NCBI GenBank assembly: GCA_037389465.1
Contig: JAZARR010000167.1
Span: forward strand, 186,001-250,000
Direction of reading: 5' to 3'
Source: Baylisascaris procyonis
Taxonomy: Eukaryota; Nematoda; Chromadorea; Rhabditida; Ascarididae
Length of the DNA: 64,000 nt
The position numbers and the translations under genes are program-made. Below, piece by piece: positions 32,041 through 43,590 of this stretch; within the stretch, counting starts at the first letter, position 1; every line of letters begins with the position of its first letter. Under the pieces are notes generated by a model. That model had not been told where the DNA came from. It did not search any database and worked only from the letters and a program-made list of their open reading frames with translations.

Positions 32041-32300
32041 GTGTCAGGGTTTAGGAGAATTATTTATAAGATGCTGAAGTTGGAAACATATCAGATGATG
32101 CCAGAACTGTGTTGTCTTTTCAATTACATCATTTCAACGAGAAAACAGTTCAAGGAATGGAAACTTGCAAATATAGCCACCGTTTGCAAACACAATGCTG
32201 ACGAGAAAATACTCCAGATTACAGAGCTATATCGCTATTGCGCACTATGTTGACATTCTTTGCACCACGTACTTATGCACAATTTTATACGGCAGTACAA
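32041..32300 (+). mobile_element. LINE reverse transcriptase remnant
   Basis: The plus frame at 32041-32253 contains LCCLFNYIISTRKQFKEWKL followed by ANIATV. This matches the 'L..LFN.sL..G.fP..WK.A.v.Pi.K' block upstream of the catalytic motifs in CR1/Jockey-type reverse transcriptases. The catalytic YADD box is absent and the frame is lost after about 70 codons, so it is a dead fragment. Confidence 0.5.
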
Positions 32301-32639
32301 CCGAATTTTCCACGCTTTCAGCATGCTTTTCACAAAAACCTTCAAACATAAGTTCTTTAATCGGAACCGTAGATGAAATGAATCGCGCCAAGCAAAGAAG
32401 TCGTTTAACCTGATCTGACCAATGATCAGTCCTGGAAAAACTAAAGTCAACAAGTTTGAGGAAGAGTCATCCAAAAACACAAAACTTCTGGAGCTTCCGT
32501 TATCTTTTGTCATGAATGCAGCACGTTGCTGAAGCTCAGTGAAACAGCTAGACATCGACCAACACAGCGCCATTCCAATTGATTCCATTGTGGGAATTCC
32601 ACTTGAACTAGGTAAAATGTGGTGTACTGCAGCTTGCGA

Positions 32640-33100
32640 ATTAGCTACCCACATATTCTGGCTAGTTACCCAAATAACTTTTTTACACTGCGATGGATAG
32701 GTTCATATGTACCCTATGCAGTCCCTAACAGTGGATTCCGCATCTCAGCGTCCCGATCCGTACGCTGCAGCAACGTAACAGTCTGCAAGCCATACTCCCT
32801 CAACTCTTCGCTACGCGGACAGGCAACAGCTCGGGAGCTGTGCCAACGGAGCATTATGCTCTGTCAGATCCTACCATGTCGTCCCAGTAGGTCAGGGGGT
32901 GACGACTGCAGGTCTGGTCCTCAGTGATCACCAAGGGTGAGTGTGGAAAGGCAAACAGCGGCCACGGGGGTAGGAGGGTTAGACATCCGAACGTCACTGC
33001 CGCATACCTTAACTGCTAAAAAGTCGAGTAGAAGTGAAAGAAACTCGATAGATCAGCGCTGACCCTTGGCGAATGGACAGATGGTCAAGTGACTTAGGTG
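32640..33100. repeat. Probable dispersed repeat, GC-richer
   Basis: A stretch of higher GC than its surroundings, with no intact frame. It has the look of a decayed interspersed element, but I see no terminal repeats or target duplication. Confidence 0.25.
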
Positions 33101-33101
33101 A

Positions 33102-33240
<139 letters not shown>

Positions 33241-33348
33241 GGAAAGGTTCAGTATTCGAGAAAATCCCACTTATGTCAGCAAAACTTAGGCGAATTATAC
33301 GTTCAATGTTGTATCATATATTTTTTGTTCGATCGCTGCACATGAATG

Positions 33349-33351
<3 letters not shown>

Positions 33352-33427
<76 letters not shown>
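33352..33427. repeat. (TA)n microsatellite
   Basis: A second TA tract of about 76 bases, only 114 bases after the first. Confidence 0.97.
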
Positions 33428-33430
<3 letters not shown>

Positions 33431-34639
33431 ATTATCCCAGAAATGAAAAATTCCAAACCTGGTTAAAACTGATATTTTGTGCTGTTATTCGCTCTCAGTT
33501 TTTTCTTCTATCAGAAGCTTATCTTTCCAATTTCTACTGCAAATCATTACACTGTTGACTCGATTCTCTTTTCTTCAAGATGGCTGTTTCAATGTGAGGG
33601 TGTGTAGAGGAAGAAAACTTCTTGTGTCCCATCGTTGGACATAGCTACATACTCGTTTCCGGCTAAGCCGAAAAAAATTCCCACTCTAGCAGAGCTTACA
33701 GAGACGGTCACGGCTGGCTGTTGTAGCTTGCGCAGGCTGGCTATGTTGATTTCCTTAGCGTTGCTTTGTACAACGAATGGGTCGCATTCCAATTCGCTTC
33801 TCGATTTTAAGTAGTTTTTGAGTAGTGTGATCTTGAATTTTACTCTACTAGGTTATTTTTGAATATGTGTCTGCATACATTCAAAAAGGTTCCGCTGCAT
33901 TCTACCTCAACTCTTCGACGCTTCTTGTGAATTCAAGGTTACAGGATCGCTTTTCCAGACTCTGTCTTTTGGTGCCAATATTGGCGTAATATACGTGTGA
34001 ATTCCAGTATTCTTTTTCTGAAGTCTCTTGACCTTCTAATGTCGATATCTGTTCCGAGCGCCTTCCAACCGCTTAGCCTCACACAGCATTACTTTTACTG
34101 GTTTCCTTTATTTTGATGCTGTTTGTCGTGAAGAAATCATACTTTTCTCATTGGTTTTTCAAAGTTGCCAGCACTGCTTTTAGTGGTCTTGCGAAGCTTT
34201 TGAGAATTGTTCCTTCCTTTTGAAAATTATTCGAAACACGAATGGGAAGAGAATAGAATCATTGTTTACAATCATGTTACAAAGTGAGCATTTGTGAACG
34301 AAAGAATTCCTAAAGCGATCACTTCGAGGAATTTGCCATTCGTAGGAGATTGTCCCAATGGATTTACACAGAAACTATAATGCTCAAGATGGCAGCGGCT
34401 TGCTAGATTTTGCTGCAGGCGTTATTAACCAAGAAACTGGTTGCATCTTATTGCTTCGGGCAAGTGCTGTATCATTTTATTCTGAACGCCGTTGTCCTTA
34501 GCATCCATCACACATCCGTCAACCTATATGCTGCCGACATCAAGCTGTCTGAGGGCATCTGTGCTCGCAGCAACCAGCCAAAAGATTTACCTGATTTGTC
34601 GATTACTACAGCCATATCTCGCTTTCTTATATAATCTGA
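33428..34639. other. Gene-free spacer
   Basis: No gene can be supported. A 67-codon minus frame at 33589-33792 is coding-like in composition but has no splice context. Confidence 0.3.
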
Positions 34640-35116
34640 AATATCCCGAGTTTTGTGTCAGTCATGGTGTTACTAGCTCACCGTCATCCGTAGTCAGGGC
34701 CCCGCACATTACGAGACACCCACCACTCCAGTCGCGAGCGCAAAAACGATTCATTGATTTTGGTCCACAAGCGCAACTGTGGCTGGGACCTTTGCGTTCC
34801 AAAGAAATCGCCTCGCTATTGTCCTGTCTGAGGCCCCCTCGCCTCTAGTTTTCATTAGCCTTGTGACGAATCGTTAGAACGCAGAATCCAATTCAGAGGA
34901 CCCATTAATATGAAAAGATTCTCCGTTCCCGCGGGCGACATGATTCATTGCATCACATACTGCTGGGAGAGGCTGCGGAAGCCTCCGTGGGAATTACCGC
35001 TCACACGACTCCCTTCCGTACGCCAATCGGTTGCGTAAAATGGTTCTTTTTCTTAAATACTCTCTGATGAATAAACTTTCCCTGGTCAACCAACCTTTGA
35101 AAAAACCATGGGAATG
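34640..35116. repeat. Dispersed repeat; last 136 bp recur at 40868
   Basis: A GC-richer stretch. Its end, 34981-35116, aligns with 40868-41003 at roughly 90% identity, starting GCCTCCGTG and including TCACACGACTCCCTTCCGTA. The two copies bracket the upstream copy of the 5.55-kb duplicated block in direct orientation. Confidence 0.65.
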
Positions 35117-35236
35117 TATATAAGCTGTGCCTTTCCATCGCTGACAGCGCATCAGGAGATCAAATCAGCATTCTGGGACAACGAGCATGCACCTACAGCT
35201 TCCAAAACGCCTCAGCGAAAGGACTGTTCTACGTAG

Positions 35237-36465
35237 CCAAAACTCAGTGCAACCTACTCGGAGCAGAATGAATATCAAAGACGGGAATGTACGCAATCAA
35301 GACAGGATGAGGAAAAGAAAGAGGAGGGAAAGAATGAAGAGAAGAAGGAGGATGAAAAGAAAGAAGATGGTAAGGAGGGTGAGGAGCACAAAGAAGAGAA
35401 GGACGGCGACAAGGAAGAAAAGGACCAAAAAGATGGCGAGAAGAAAGAGGAAGAGAAAAAAGACGACAGCAAGGAGAAGAAAGAAGATGGAAAAGGCGAG
35501 GGCTCCAAGAAGGAAGAAGGAGGCAGCAATAAAGAGGTGCGTATTTACGTGCATTGTCTCTCTTTGTGAACACAAACAGATAACGTGAACAAATCGAGTT
35601 TAGTTACTGAAATGCAACCGGCAGGATGTTGATTCGAACTCATGGCAAGCAGTGAGTGCGAAATTCCTTTTAACATAGGTTTTAAGTAGGTGTTAACACC
35701 CTTCTTTTCGGTATGATTATTGATACGTAAAAACTTCATCGTATGTGCAAGTTTGTTCTGCATCATTTTTTGGGAAACACGCATCCACTACTCCATCTTT
35801 TCATTTTCCCTTTTTGGTCCACGCGGTTTGCGATTTGTCGACTGCTCGGAAGTTCGGAGAGAGATTGTGCATATTTTATGGTTGAATGTGCCACAGTTCG
35901 GCCTTCTATTGTGAACATGGTATCAGGAAGTCCTAGAACGAGTCTTGTTTAATAATGCAGAACAAAGGTATGTGAATTGTTATTGCGGAGTTGTCTTCTC
36001 AAGCAAGCCTTCCTGCAGCTTTGACATCTTTACGATCATCGAAGACTGCGCGCTATTCATGTTAAATTCCATAAGGTTGCGGAGGAAGCCTTAGTATTGC
36101 CATTACATCCATGTGTGAATGGAATAGAACGGAGATATCTTTTAAAACACTTTGTCCGTCAGATTCACTAACAAGAAAAAATGTTATAAAGTATAGCCTC
36201 GATGGAAGATAAATCTCGTCTTAAGTATTTTTTGCTTGTTCGCTAAGATCCTGCAGTCGATCTTAAAGTGTTCATGAGTACTTGTGTATGTAAGCAGGCG
36301 ATCCTTCTCAAAGGGATCGACAAGCGTATTATGGGAGCGATCGTTGTATACAGTGTATTAGCAGCATTTATTCGTATATAAATTTACCTCTATCTAAAAG
36401 TGGTTCAATTGCAGAGTGAAAAGAAGGAGGCCGATGAAGGCGACAAGGAGGACAAAAAGGAATAA
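35237..36465 (+). pseudogene. Truncated 3' end of a Lys/Glu-rich gene
   Basis: This is a copy of the last two exons of the gene at 45521-51605. The Lys/Glu-rich exon is cut at about 35312 and continues to 35536 with its GTGCGT donor. The last exon is 36415-36465, ending KKE-stop, followed by a polyadenylation signal near 36531. Upstream of 35312 the sequence is foreign, yet the frame stays open back to a stop at 35234, giving a chimeric reading frame without its own ATG. No upstream exons of the family are present to the left within reach. It is therefore an orphan 3' end. Confidence 0.7.
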
Positions 36466-37319
36466 ACAATGGCGCATTCATTTACCGAGACATATTCCTC
36501 TCCATTTCGATGCTCACATAATGACACTCAAATAAAATTACACGGCATAAAAATATTGCTTCGTTGCGTAACTTTTAAATAAGAATTTTTAGTGAAAATA
36601 TTGACATGGCTATTCATTAGTGCCCAATACACACACACATCTGATGCACAAGGATTTTTCAACCCACACTAAGCAGCTGAGTTATTCTGGCAGTTGGAAT
36701 GCTCTCCAACAGCAAAAGATGCTGTTCCGATTGTTCATTTCTCCTCATCCTGCTTGTGGTTCATAGTCTAAATTTAGACGATAAATAAAGTCAGTTGTGA
36801 CCGCGACGCTGACTTTGAATGACGGAGTAATTGATGGCCCCTGAATTTTCATGCATCGCAGACCTCATTGAAATTTGCTTCTATTTCCTTCTTCTTATGC
36901 AATTGTTAACTGCAAGGATACAACGCAACGGTCCATGTCATATACGCGCGAATGAATGAATGACTACGCATATTCCGTCGTCTACGACCACCCATGTTCG
37001 TGTTGTTCAAATGAATGCATGCAACCATAAAGGATACCCGCAACGCTATGCGGCTAGGTTCTCTAGAAGACTGCATTGGCTTTTGTCTACGTTTGGAATA
37101 GCCGTAGAGAATGACGAATTGCTAAAAACTGATGAGAAGGCCTGCAAAATATAGCACTGCAAGAGCTGAGTGGTGGCGCAGTTTGTCATAAAGTTAGCTA
37201 AGCTGCGTTCTACCTCAACAACCGACACATTTTCTGGAGCTACTTAAATGTTGAGAGATTAGAATGTGACATATTATACTAAATGCCAAATGAACAGCGC
37301 TCAACAAGTCCACTGTAAA

Positions 37320-38070
37320 GCTCACTACCTTCTGCGAGCTTTGGAAAGCGTTGTCTCGAAATTTGGTCTCGAAGTTGCGTAGAAAATTATCGGAAAGCTA
37401 TCGTTGCTTACTGTCGCCCCATTTTGGAATACTGTAGTCAGGTCTGGTCCCGTCCGCGAAAAAGGATATCGAGGTAATTGAGAGAGTTCAACGGCGTTTC
37501 ACTAAGGCAGCTTTCAGAAAAGCGTACCACGGACCGTTCCAATATAGCTATGAGCAGCGGCTTCGTATTTTTGACTTGAAACCTCTGCGGCATCGCAGAG
37601 CTCGGTTTGATTTACATTTATGCTTTAAGATCGTTAAAGGTTTCTCAGGCAATCTGTTAAAGAGCATTTTCTCCCTTCCAAAGTTTTCACTGCGCTGAAG
37701 GCTTCACCCTCTTCAAATCGAAAGGAAATCAACTAATCGAATTGAGTGCTCAACTCTTTTGCTTATCGTGTGTGCCATATGATGTGGTAATGGCTGGTAA
37801 TTTGTCATCATTTAAGAGACGTTTCGAGCAGTGTAAGACGATATGCGCCTCATATCAGCTATGACTAATCATCATATATATTACTCATCACATAAATATT
37901 ACCTTTTCAACTGATCTCCAATATTTGTTCTCACTAATAACTACCTTTTTGGGTTTTTAAACGCATGGTTATGTGCAATGCTGGTATTACATATGTTCTG
38001 TTTGTCTGTATGTCTATTGTGCATGTAATTCCATGCTTTCTTTATTATACGAATAAAGATTATTATTATT
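37320..38070 (+). mobile_element. CR1-like LINE, 5'-truncated 3' end
   Basis: The C-terminal end of a non-LTR reverse transcriptase can be read across frames: RPILEYCSQVWS, then KKDIEVIERVQRRFTKAAF, then YEQRLRIFDLKPLRHRRAR. This is the typical thumb-region pattern of CR1/Jockey elements. A frameshift lies just before KKDIEVI. The element closes with GAATAAAG and a short (ATT)n tail at 38058-38070, as CR1-type LINEs do. It is a dead insertion. Confidence 0.8.
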
Positions 38071-39447
38071 AAGTGTATCTATCACATTCTGAAACTTGTA
38101 TCACATTGCATCTAGTAAGTGGTGCAGATCTAGCAAGAAAACACTCTCAGAATGAAAAGATGCAGGAGCACCTAATGGGAGATGAATGCAATATTCAGCT
38201 ATCAAATTTTCCTATATAAAGGCTCCTGAAACCTAAGCGGCTTTAAGCACACTACAACTTTTGCATAGTTCTCAAGAATCTTATTCGGGATTTCTCGTCT
38301 TCATCCTTCGGAATCCTCCAACGCATCTCGCAGAAACAGAGTTTATCAGTTTGAAATGCACAAAACCCTTTTCCACGCAATTTTTTACTCATTCCCGATA
38401 CATCTATCTGTCAGCACACTTATTTACAAAATATTCGAAAACTTGTAAACATCCTTTTAGCTTTTTTTTTTTTGAATTTCGATAAGATCTCCTCATCGAC
38501 GTCGTGTCACGGCCTCTGTTTCGCTTTTCCGCCTACTTCTCTTCTATTCATTTAATTTAAGCCAGATTCGTTTTCTACATGCTACTACTACTGTTTCCGC
38601 TTAACGCACTGTCCGCTTATTCGCTTCATTCGCGCTCAGAAAAGGTTTTAACCATCCCAGTTTTCCACTGGATTAATGGCGTTTCGGGATTATCACAATC
38701 ATTTTAGTTTATCTGCCATAACGCGGAATTTACTTGAAACTATGTCGCTTTCCTTGCAAGAGTGAGTGTACGATAACCGAAATTTGATATTTGTTCGAAG
38801 GGGTCTAGCTATTAATTAACTAATAATGGCCATGCCCAATAAATACCGCATACTGAAAATAAACCAAATCCAATCTTTTATCTTCACTACAAAAGTTAAG
38901 GGTTTCAGCACCTATGTGGGTCTACCTACCTGACACAAAAAAACTCAATTGCATAACAATTCGTTTCATTCGAAGTAGACTAACAAATCGAAGAGTGTAT
39001 TATTGTTGTTTCTCCAAATTCTCACTGCTAGATGTGATGTATGATAGTGGTGTTTGCGTCTTCAAATGAAATGAAATTTCATGCTAGTGAAGTGAGTATT
39101 GATTTCATTTCGACTCTTCGAATTTTAATATATAGAATAGACAACGCGCATTGATAGCGCAATAAAACGTTGCGGCGTAAATGATAAACGACGAGCAGTG
39201 CTTGGTCATTTTTTGATGAGCGAGTTCAGATCTCCATAGGTATCGTCGTCGTGGGTGGGCGTTATCAAATGTGAGATGCTTGCTGTATTGCTTTATGGCT
39301 AGTGGAATCGCATGCCCATCAAGAACAGTAAAATAAATAAGGTGAAGATTTATTATTGCTGTTATTGTTATCGTTGTGGAAATCATTGTTATAATTAGAT
39401 TTGTTACTATTGCTGCTGTTCGTATTATTACTGTCACTACTATTCGT

Positions 39448-39555
39448 ATTACTCACTGCCGCTCCTTAGTGATTATTTCTGTTTTCATCTACTTCTTCAT
39501 ATATTACTCACTACCACTCCTCAGTGATTGTTTCGGTCGCATCTCTATTTCTAAA
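39448..39555. repeat. Local 54-bp tandem duplication
   Basis: ATTACTCACTGCCGCTCCTT... at 39448 recurs at 39502 with a few changes. It is carried in both copies of the large block. Confidence 0.5.
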
Positions 39556-40137
39556 ATACAATGATAACCACTCTCACTTGTAAAGTGGTCAGTGGTCATT
39601 TTTATAAGCCTTATAGTGCTCTTCTTCCATCTGGAGTGAAATATAGTATACAAAATCAAATAGATTCTACTGTTGAAGCATTAAATTAACGGAAAAACAG
39701 TCGCAAAATTTATATCCTCTAATGCTAATGGTATATAACATAGATGAAATGAACAATCGACATTTGCTTCACAGCAATATTACGTGCAATTTTTGCTTAA
39801 ACCTTTATTTTTTATGCATAAATAATTTATATTGTGCATTTCTCTTTGTCTGTGTGCAACCATTAGAGTTAGCCGATGGAAGGCGCAAATTCCTACAGAT
39901 GTAGCGCATTTAATTAAGACTTCTTAGCGAATAGTCATCCATTTCATTATCGAATAAATCCTCAATAAAGCAAATATATTTGAATATTAAATTCGACCTA
40001 TTGGTGCCAAATATTTCAGATGGATTTCCATAAATCTTGCGATTTTCATCATTTACATAAATAAAATTTAGCCTAAAAACACTTTTTTTGAGAATAATCC
40101 AATCGTGACATATGATAAAATGGAATCTCAACAACCA

Positions 40138-40146
40138 TATAAAAAG
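40138..40146 (+). promoter_or_regulatory. TATA box of orphan first exon
   Basis: TATAAAAAG lies 165 bases before the ATG at 40303. The paralogous gene has TATAAAAGC 159 bases before its ATG, so position and motif are conserved. Confidence 0.5.
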
Positions 40147-40302
40147 CCTCACTGGATATGAGTCGGTCATTTTCAACGCAGTGCATCGCTCCGAGGAAGT
40201 GTTTCGTGTGGACGATCATCTCGATCGGTGGAAGTGCAAGTGGTATCGTCATTCGACGAGTGCAAATAGCAACGAGATAATATCAAAACTTTTGATGTCA
40301 TA

Positions 40303-40397
40303 ATGATTGAGATTTCGCCATTCGCGATCGCTTATTCGATATTCGGCGCTATTCTCTTTTCGTTGATTGCACTTACACAATGCTGTGCTAAAAAATC
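40303..40397 (+). CDS. Orphan first exon of a Lys/Glu-rich gene
   Basis: ATG-initiated, coding a 25-30-residue membrane segment (IFGAILFSLIALTQCC) and ending in phase 2 before a strong GTAAG donor. It is a copy of the first exon of the gene at 55443-59775. No proline-rich second exon follows before 45.5 kb. It could in principle splice to the phase-compatible exon at 46475 and act as an alternative first exon of the gene at 45521, which would place the MSP-domain gene inside the intron. Otherwise it is dead. Confidence 0.6.
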
Positions 40398-40867
40398 GTA
40401 AGATTACCTCTCTTTTTTTTACATTTCGTTGACAAACCCTTCAAAAATAACTATAATTGCATATTCGAATCCTTTATGTAAGTGTCGTATGCATAACGAT
40501 GGATTGAATATTTACATGAGCGAGCGATCAGGTAAACTGTATTTAAATGAGTAAATAAATTCGCACTGAAAGCTTATATTTACCGGTTGGTCCGCAGCGC
40601 ATCGGTAAAAAACACTCGCAATATACTTCATATACTGAGCTGCTAAATGAATAGTGATGGATCAAGGGCATTTGAAGACTTTTTCCAATTTGGTGTCAAC
40701 TCCAATCGCTCGCATAGTGATCTTGTGTTTTCGTTGTACGAACGCATAAGCCCCACCCGGAGTCGTTCACACTATTAGCGTCCTTGCTCAGACCCCATAT
40801 CCAGAAGCGCCATTGGTGTTGATAAACTAATACGTACGGTAAAACAGTGCTGTGAGGATTCACTCTA

Positions 40868-41003
40868 GCCTCCGTGAGGAATTATCGCTCACACGACTCC
40901 CTTCCGTATGCCAATCGGTTGCATAATGTGGTTCTTTTTCTTAAATACTCTCTGATGAATGAACGATCCCTGGTCATCCAACCTTTGAAAAAACCGTGGG
41001 ACT
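40868..41003. repeat. Dispersed repeat, second copy
   Basis: About 90% identical to 34981-35116 and in the same orientation. It begins five bases after the end of the duplicated block. Confidence 0.7.
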
Positions 41004-41263
41004 GTATGGTCTTCGTCTAATAAGTATGGTCATCAGAGAGTTCGAATTTGGTATTTTGCAAGAATGCACAAAAGCTAATATTGCTATTATACTCTAGAAA
41101 GCTTGACAAAGTGAGAAGAGGTTATTTTAGGAGTTTTTGCACGAAATTGCACACGAAAGCAGAAAGTCTACCTCCTTACTTCAGTTACTAATATACAGTT
41201 ACTAAAAGTCGACATAATTGAATAAGTACGAATGGAGTTTCTAGACGATAAAGTGTAACTCAC

Positions 41264-41406
41264 TTCACTAAAATTTCTCCGCATTTGTTGCGCTTCTTCG
41301 CATTTCCGATTTCGGTCCCGCGTCTGAAAGACAAGCCTCTCATGCGACACTGATATGTATCTTCCAAAACGTCTTTCTGCAGCGTTCAAAATTTGCAAGA
41401 ACTCTT
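41264..41406 (-). CDS. Probable exon of unidentified gene
   Basis: A 143-base stretch with a strong acceptor (TTTCTCTTCAG) and a strong donor (GTGAGT), open in only one frame throughout. It codes about 47 residues, highly charged, including RRFGRYISVSHERLVF and RNRKCEEAQQMRRNF. The gene runs on the minus strand, towards the end of the duplicated block. I found no convincing neighbouring exon. It may belong to a gene cut by the block insertion, or to a transposon. Family unknown. Confidence 0.35.
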
Positions 41407-41554
41407 CTGAAGAGAAATTTTGTTTGAATTGGTTGATGTTTGCACAGTATAAAAAAGTGCCAAGAAATTTGCATACGAATGGAATGTAAGAGGCGATTAA
41501 AAATGATGAATTTCATTTGGATCAGCAATTCCTGAGGTGTGAGGCCGGACAACA

Positions 41555-42967
41555 ATGGCACTCAACATCGATCCGCCAGGTGGGACGTTTCCGGCTTCGG
41601 GAGGAAATGCAACTTTCTCCATAATGAATCTCACTGAGGCACGAATGGCATTCAAGGTGCTTATTTTCTATTTTGTTCGTCGACCGTTGATAACGGTATA
41701 GAGCCGATAATAGCTAACTATACTAGTCTCACTATTGGATTTTTGCAAGTAGTTTGCACTTCTGGCTTTAATGCAATTATCATCTTGCAATTTTGCCTGG
41801 TCGAGAGCAGGAATTGATCGAAGTGGGCTTTTTAATCACCTTCTCAAGGGTATATGTTCAACAACATATGGTTTAATTCACCACGTTTTCAAAAAATAAC
41901 CGCATGTTCGCGTCTAATTGCACTGCAAAACCCTATGAAAATATTATGGTATCTAGTTGTGTGTCTGTCGTATGTGTCATTTACAGAACAAACAGCTACG
42001 GTGTTTAGGTTTACTAGTTGGGGCTTAATTTGATCTCCCAACCCACTTACATTCCGAGCACAGGCACCCTGTATAGATTATCCTGCTTAAAGGTAGTAGA
42101 AGATGTGAGTGCATGAAAGTTGGCTACGAGCAGAAAAGCGAATTCCTTGATACAAATTCATGCAAGAGGTTGGGTTTGTATGAAAAAGTGGTTTTTATAA
42201 CACCTTGAGAAGTAAATGCAAAGCACGCTACCAAATTTAGATTTATTCTTTGAATTCGATTTTTAAATGTAGATTTGTTAGGGTGGTCGATATGGCAGTA
42301 GGATGTGTCGTTCACGTAACATAATTATTTTTAAGCACTTGTCCAGCTGATCGGTGAAACTGGTGGAAATGTAAAAAGCGTATATTATGGTCGACCTGTA
42401 GCATGCTCCTCTCCGTTGCTCACCTGGTCTTGCTCTAGAAAGATTTTGCAGTTGTTTGCCATCACTTAAATAGCACTGACCGTTGCACGGTGAGTGGTAG
42501 TTATGATTCAGCATAGTTATGAGTCGGCCAATGCCTTCACCTAGAACTCGGGTAGACGGGAAATGGGGAGAGATGAGTCCTTTCACCACTTGAAAATGAA
42601 GTATATGCGGTGAGATGGGTCCTTATCTAGAAGCCCCATGTCCACCACTTTGGTTATCCACCCAATGCAGCAAGGTCTCTTGTCGGATAGTCACTGGTGA
42701 ATAACTGAAGGATGACAGTTAATCGGTGGATATCTATTTTAGGTAAAAACATCAAACAACGAGCATTATCGTGTAAGCCCAGTCTACGGGTTTGTGGAGA
42801 AGTCGAGCAAGACCAATCTGCAGATTTTTCGTCTCGAAGGGCCACCTAAAGAGGACAAATTTGTAATACAGTGGGCCGAAGTGCCTGACGAGGAGACTGA
42901 CGCACAGGCTCCTTTCCAAGCGGGTGCCCAGGCCGGTGAAATAGTTATGCCTGTTAAAGCTGAATAA
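41555..42967 (+). CDS. Small sperm-type MSP-domain protein (SSP-like)
   Basis: Two exons, 41555-41656 and 42743-42967, joined in phase 0, give 108 residues. This is the length of the sperm-specific class P / major-sperm-protein-domain family. The order fits the MSP fold: a start like MALNIDPPGGTFPASGG, then VKTSNNEHYRVSPVYGFVE after the intron, then GPPKEDKFVIQWAEVP and a final EIVMPVKAE. 'Asn-Asn-x-x-Tyr-Arg-Val-x-Pro' and 'GPPKEDK' are family hallmarks. Such proteins act in the cytoplasm of nematode sperm, related to the MSP cytoskeleton. Splice sites are good (AAG-GTGC donor, ATTTTAG acceptor). A polyadenylation signal lies at 43069. The gene looks intact. Confidence 0.88.
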
Positions 42968-43068
42968 TTGCACGCAAATCACGTTTGCTCGATGCAGAGA
43001 TGCATTAACTCTATGTTTTCTTCCTATGGCTTCTGTGTTTTGAAGTTCATCATGTGCGTGTATGATGC

Positions 43069-43074
43069 AATAAA
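43069..43074 (+). promoter_or_regulatory. Polyadenylation signal of the MSP-domain gene
   Basis: AATAAA about 100 bases after the stop codon at 42967. Confidence 0.55.
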
Positions 43075-43236
43075 CATTATTCTATTGTTTTCTTCCAGGT
43101 GTGGATTGATTCAGGTTTGTGGTGTGGATGTGAATTACAGTATAGATTGGACAAGATTAACTAGAAAGGTATGGGGATTTAGGAAATCTGGTCATGCGGC
43201 AGTGGAATCTAATAAACCGGTTCTAACTCCACTTAG

Positions 43237-43432
43237 AAGGTTCCAGTCTGCTATATGAGCAAGTTCAGTCAGAAAAGAACACTGCAAGCACCTGGGATTT
43301 ACATGATCAGGTGTTGAAGAGGGCAGTACATAAAACACTAATTGCATATGCTAAAGATAAGGTGGCATACGATTTGCATGTTTCGGACCATCTCGCTATA
43401 TACGCAGCTCGTCGTCTTGAATTCTTTTCACC
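43237..43432 (+). CDS. Probable exon of unidentified gene
   Basis: A 196-base stretch between a CTTAG acceptor and a GTAAGA donor, open in one frame. It codes about 65 residues with a normal amino acid mix, including YEQVQSEKNTASTWDLHDQV and AYAKDKVAYDLHVSDHLAIY. A second coding-like frame follows at 43591-43782 (ATG, 63 codons, EWEKEHPNDHSSLI region), but the phases do not join directly. I recognise no family. It could be a small plus-strand gene or part of a mobile element. Confidence 0.35.
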
Positions 43433-43590
43433 GTAAGAACAAAAGCATCGATTGTCAAGCTTTCGGCGTTCATGCGTGTTCCACATACCAAAGATGTCGC
43501 TAGTTTACCTAGTCTAGTTAAAGGGAATGAGGGCTGGTCGAGCGGGTAGCTCGCAGACAAATACGAGCCGATTTTGTAGGGTCAGCACAA

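Larger units (their letters stand above)
35312..40862. repeat. 5.55-kb duplicated block, upstream copy
   Basis: Matches 50452-56002 at a constant offset of 15,140 bases. Every line I compared was identical, including introns, the LINE fragment and intergenic DNA. The left edge falls inside a Lys/Glu-coding exon and the right edge inside a dispersed repeat. Both edges abut sequence unrelated to that around the downstream copy. Confidence 0.95.

Noticed and set aside
39105..39437. 110-codon minus frame rich in Ile and Thr
   Set aside because: Translation of a degenerate ATT/GTT trinucleotide stretch; repeated at 54245-54577 only because of the block duplication.
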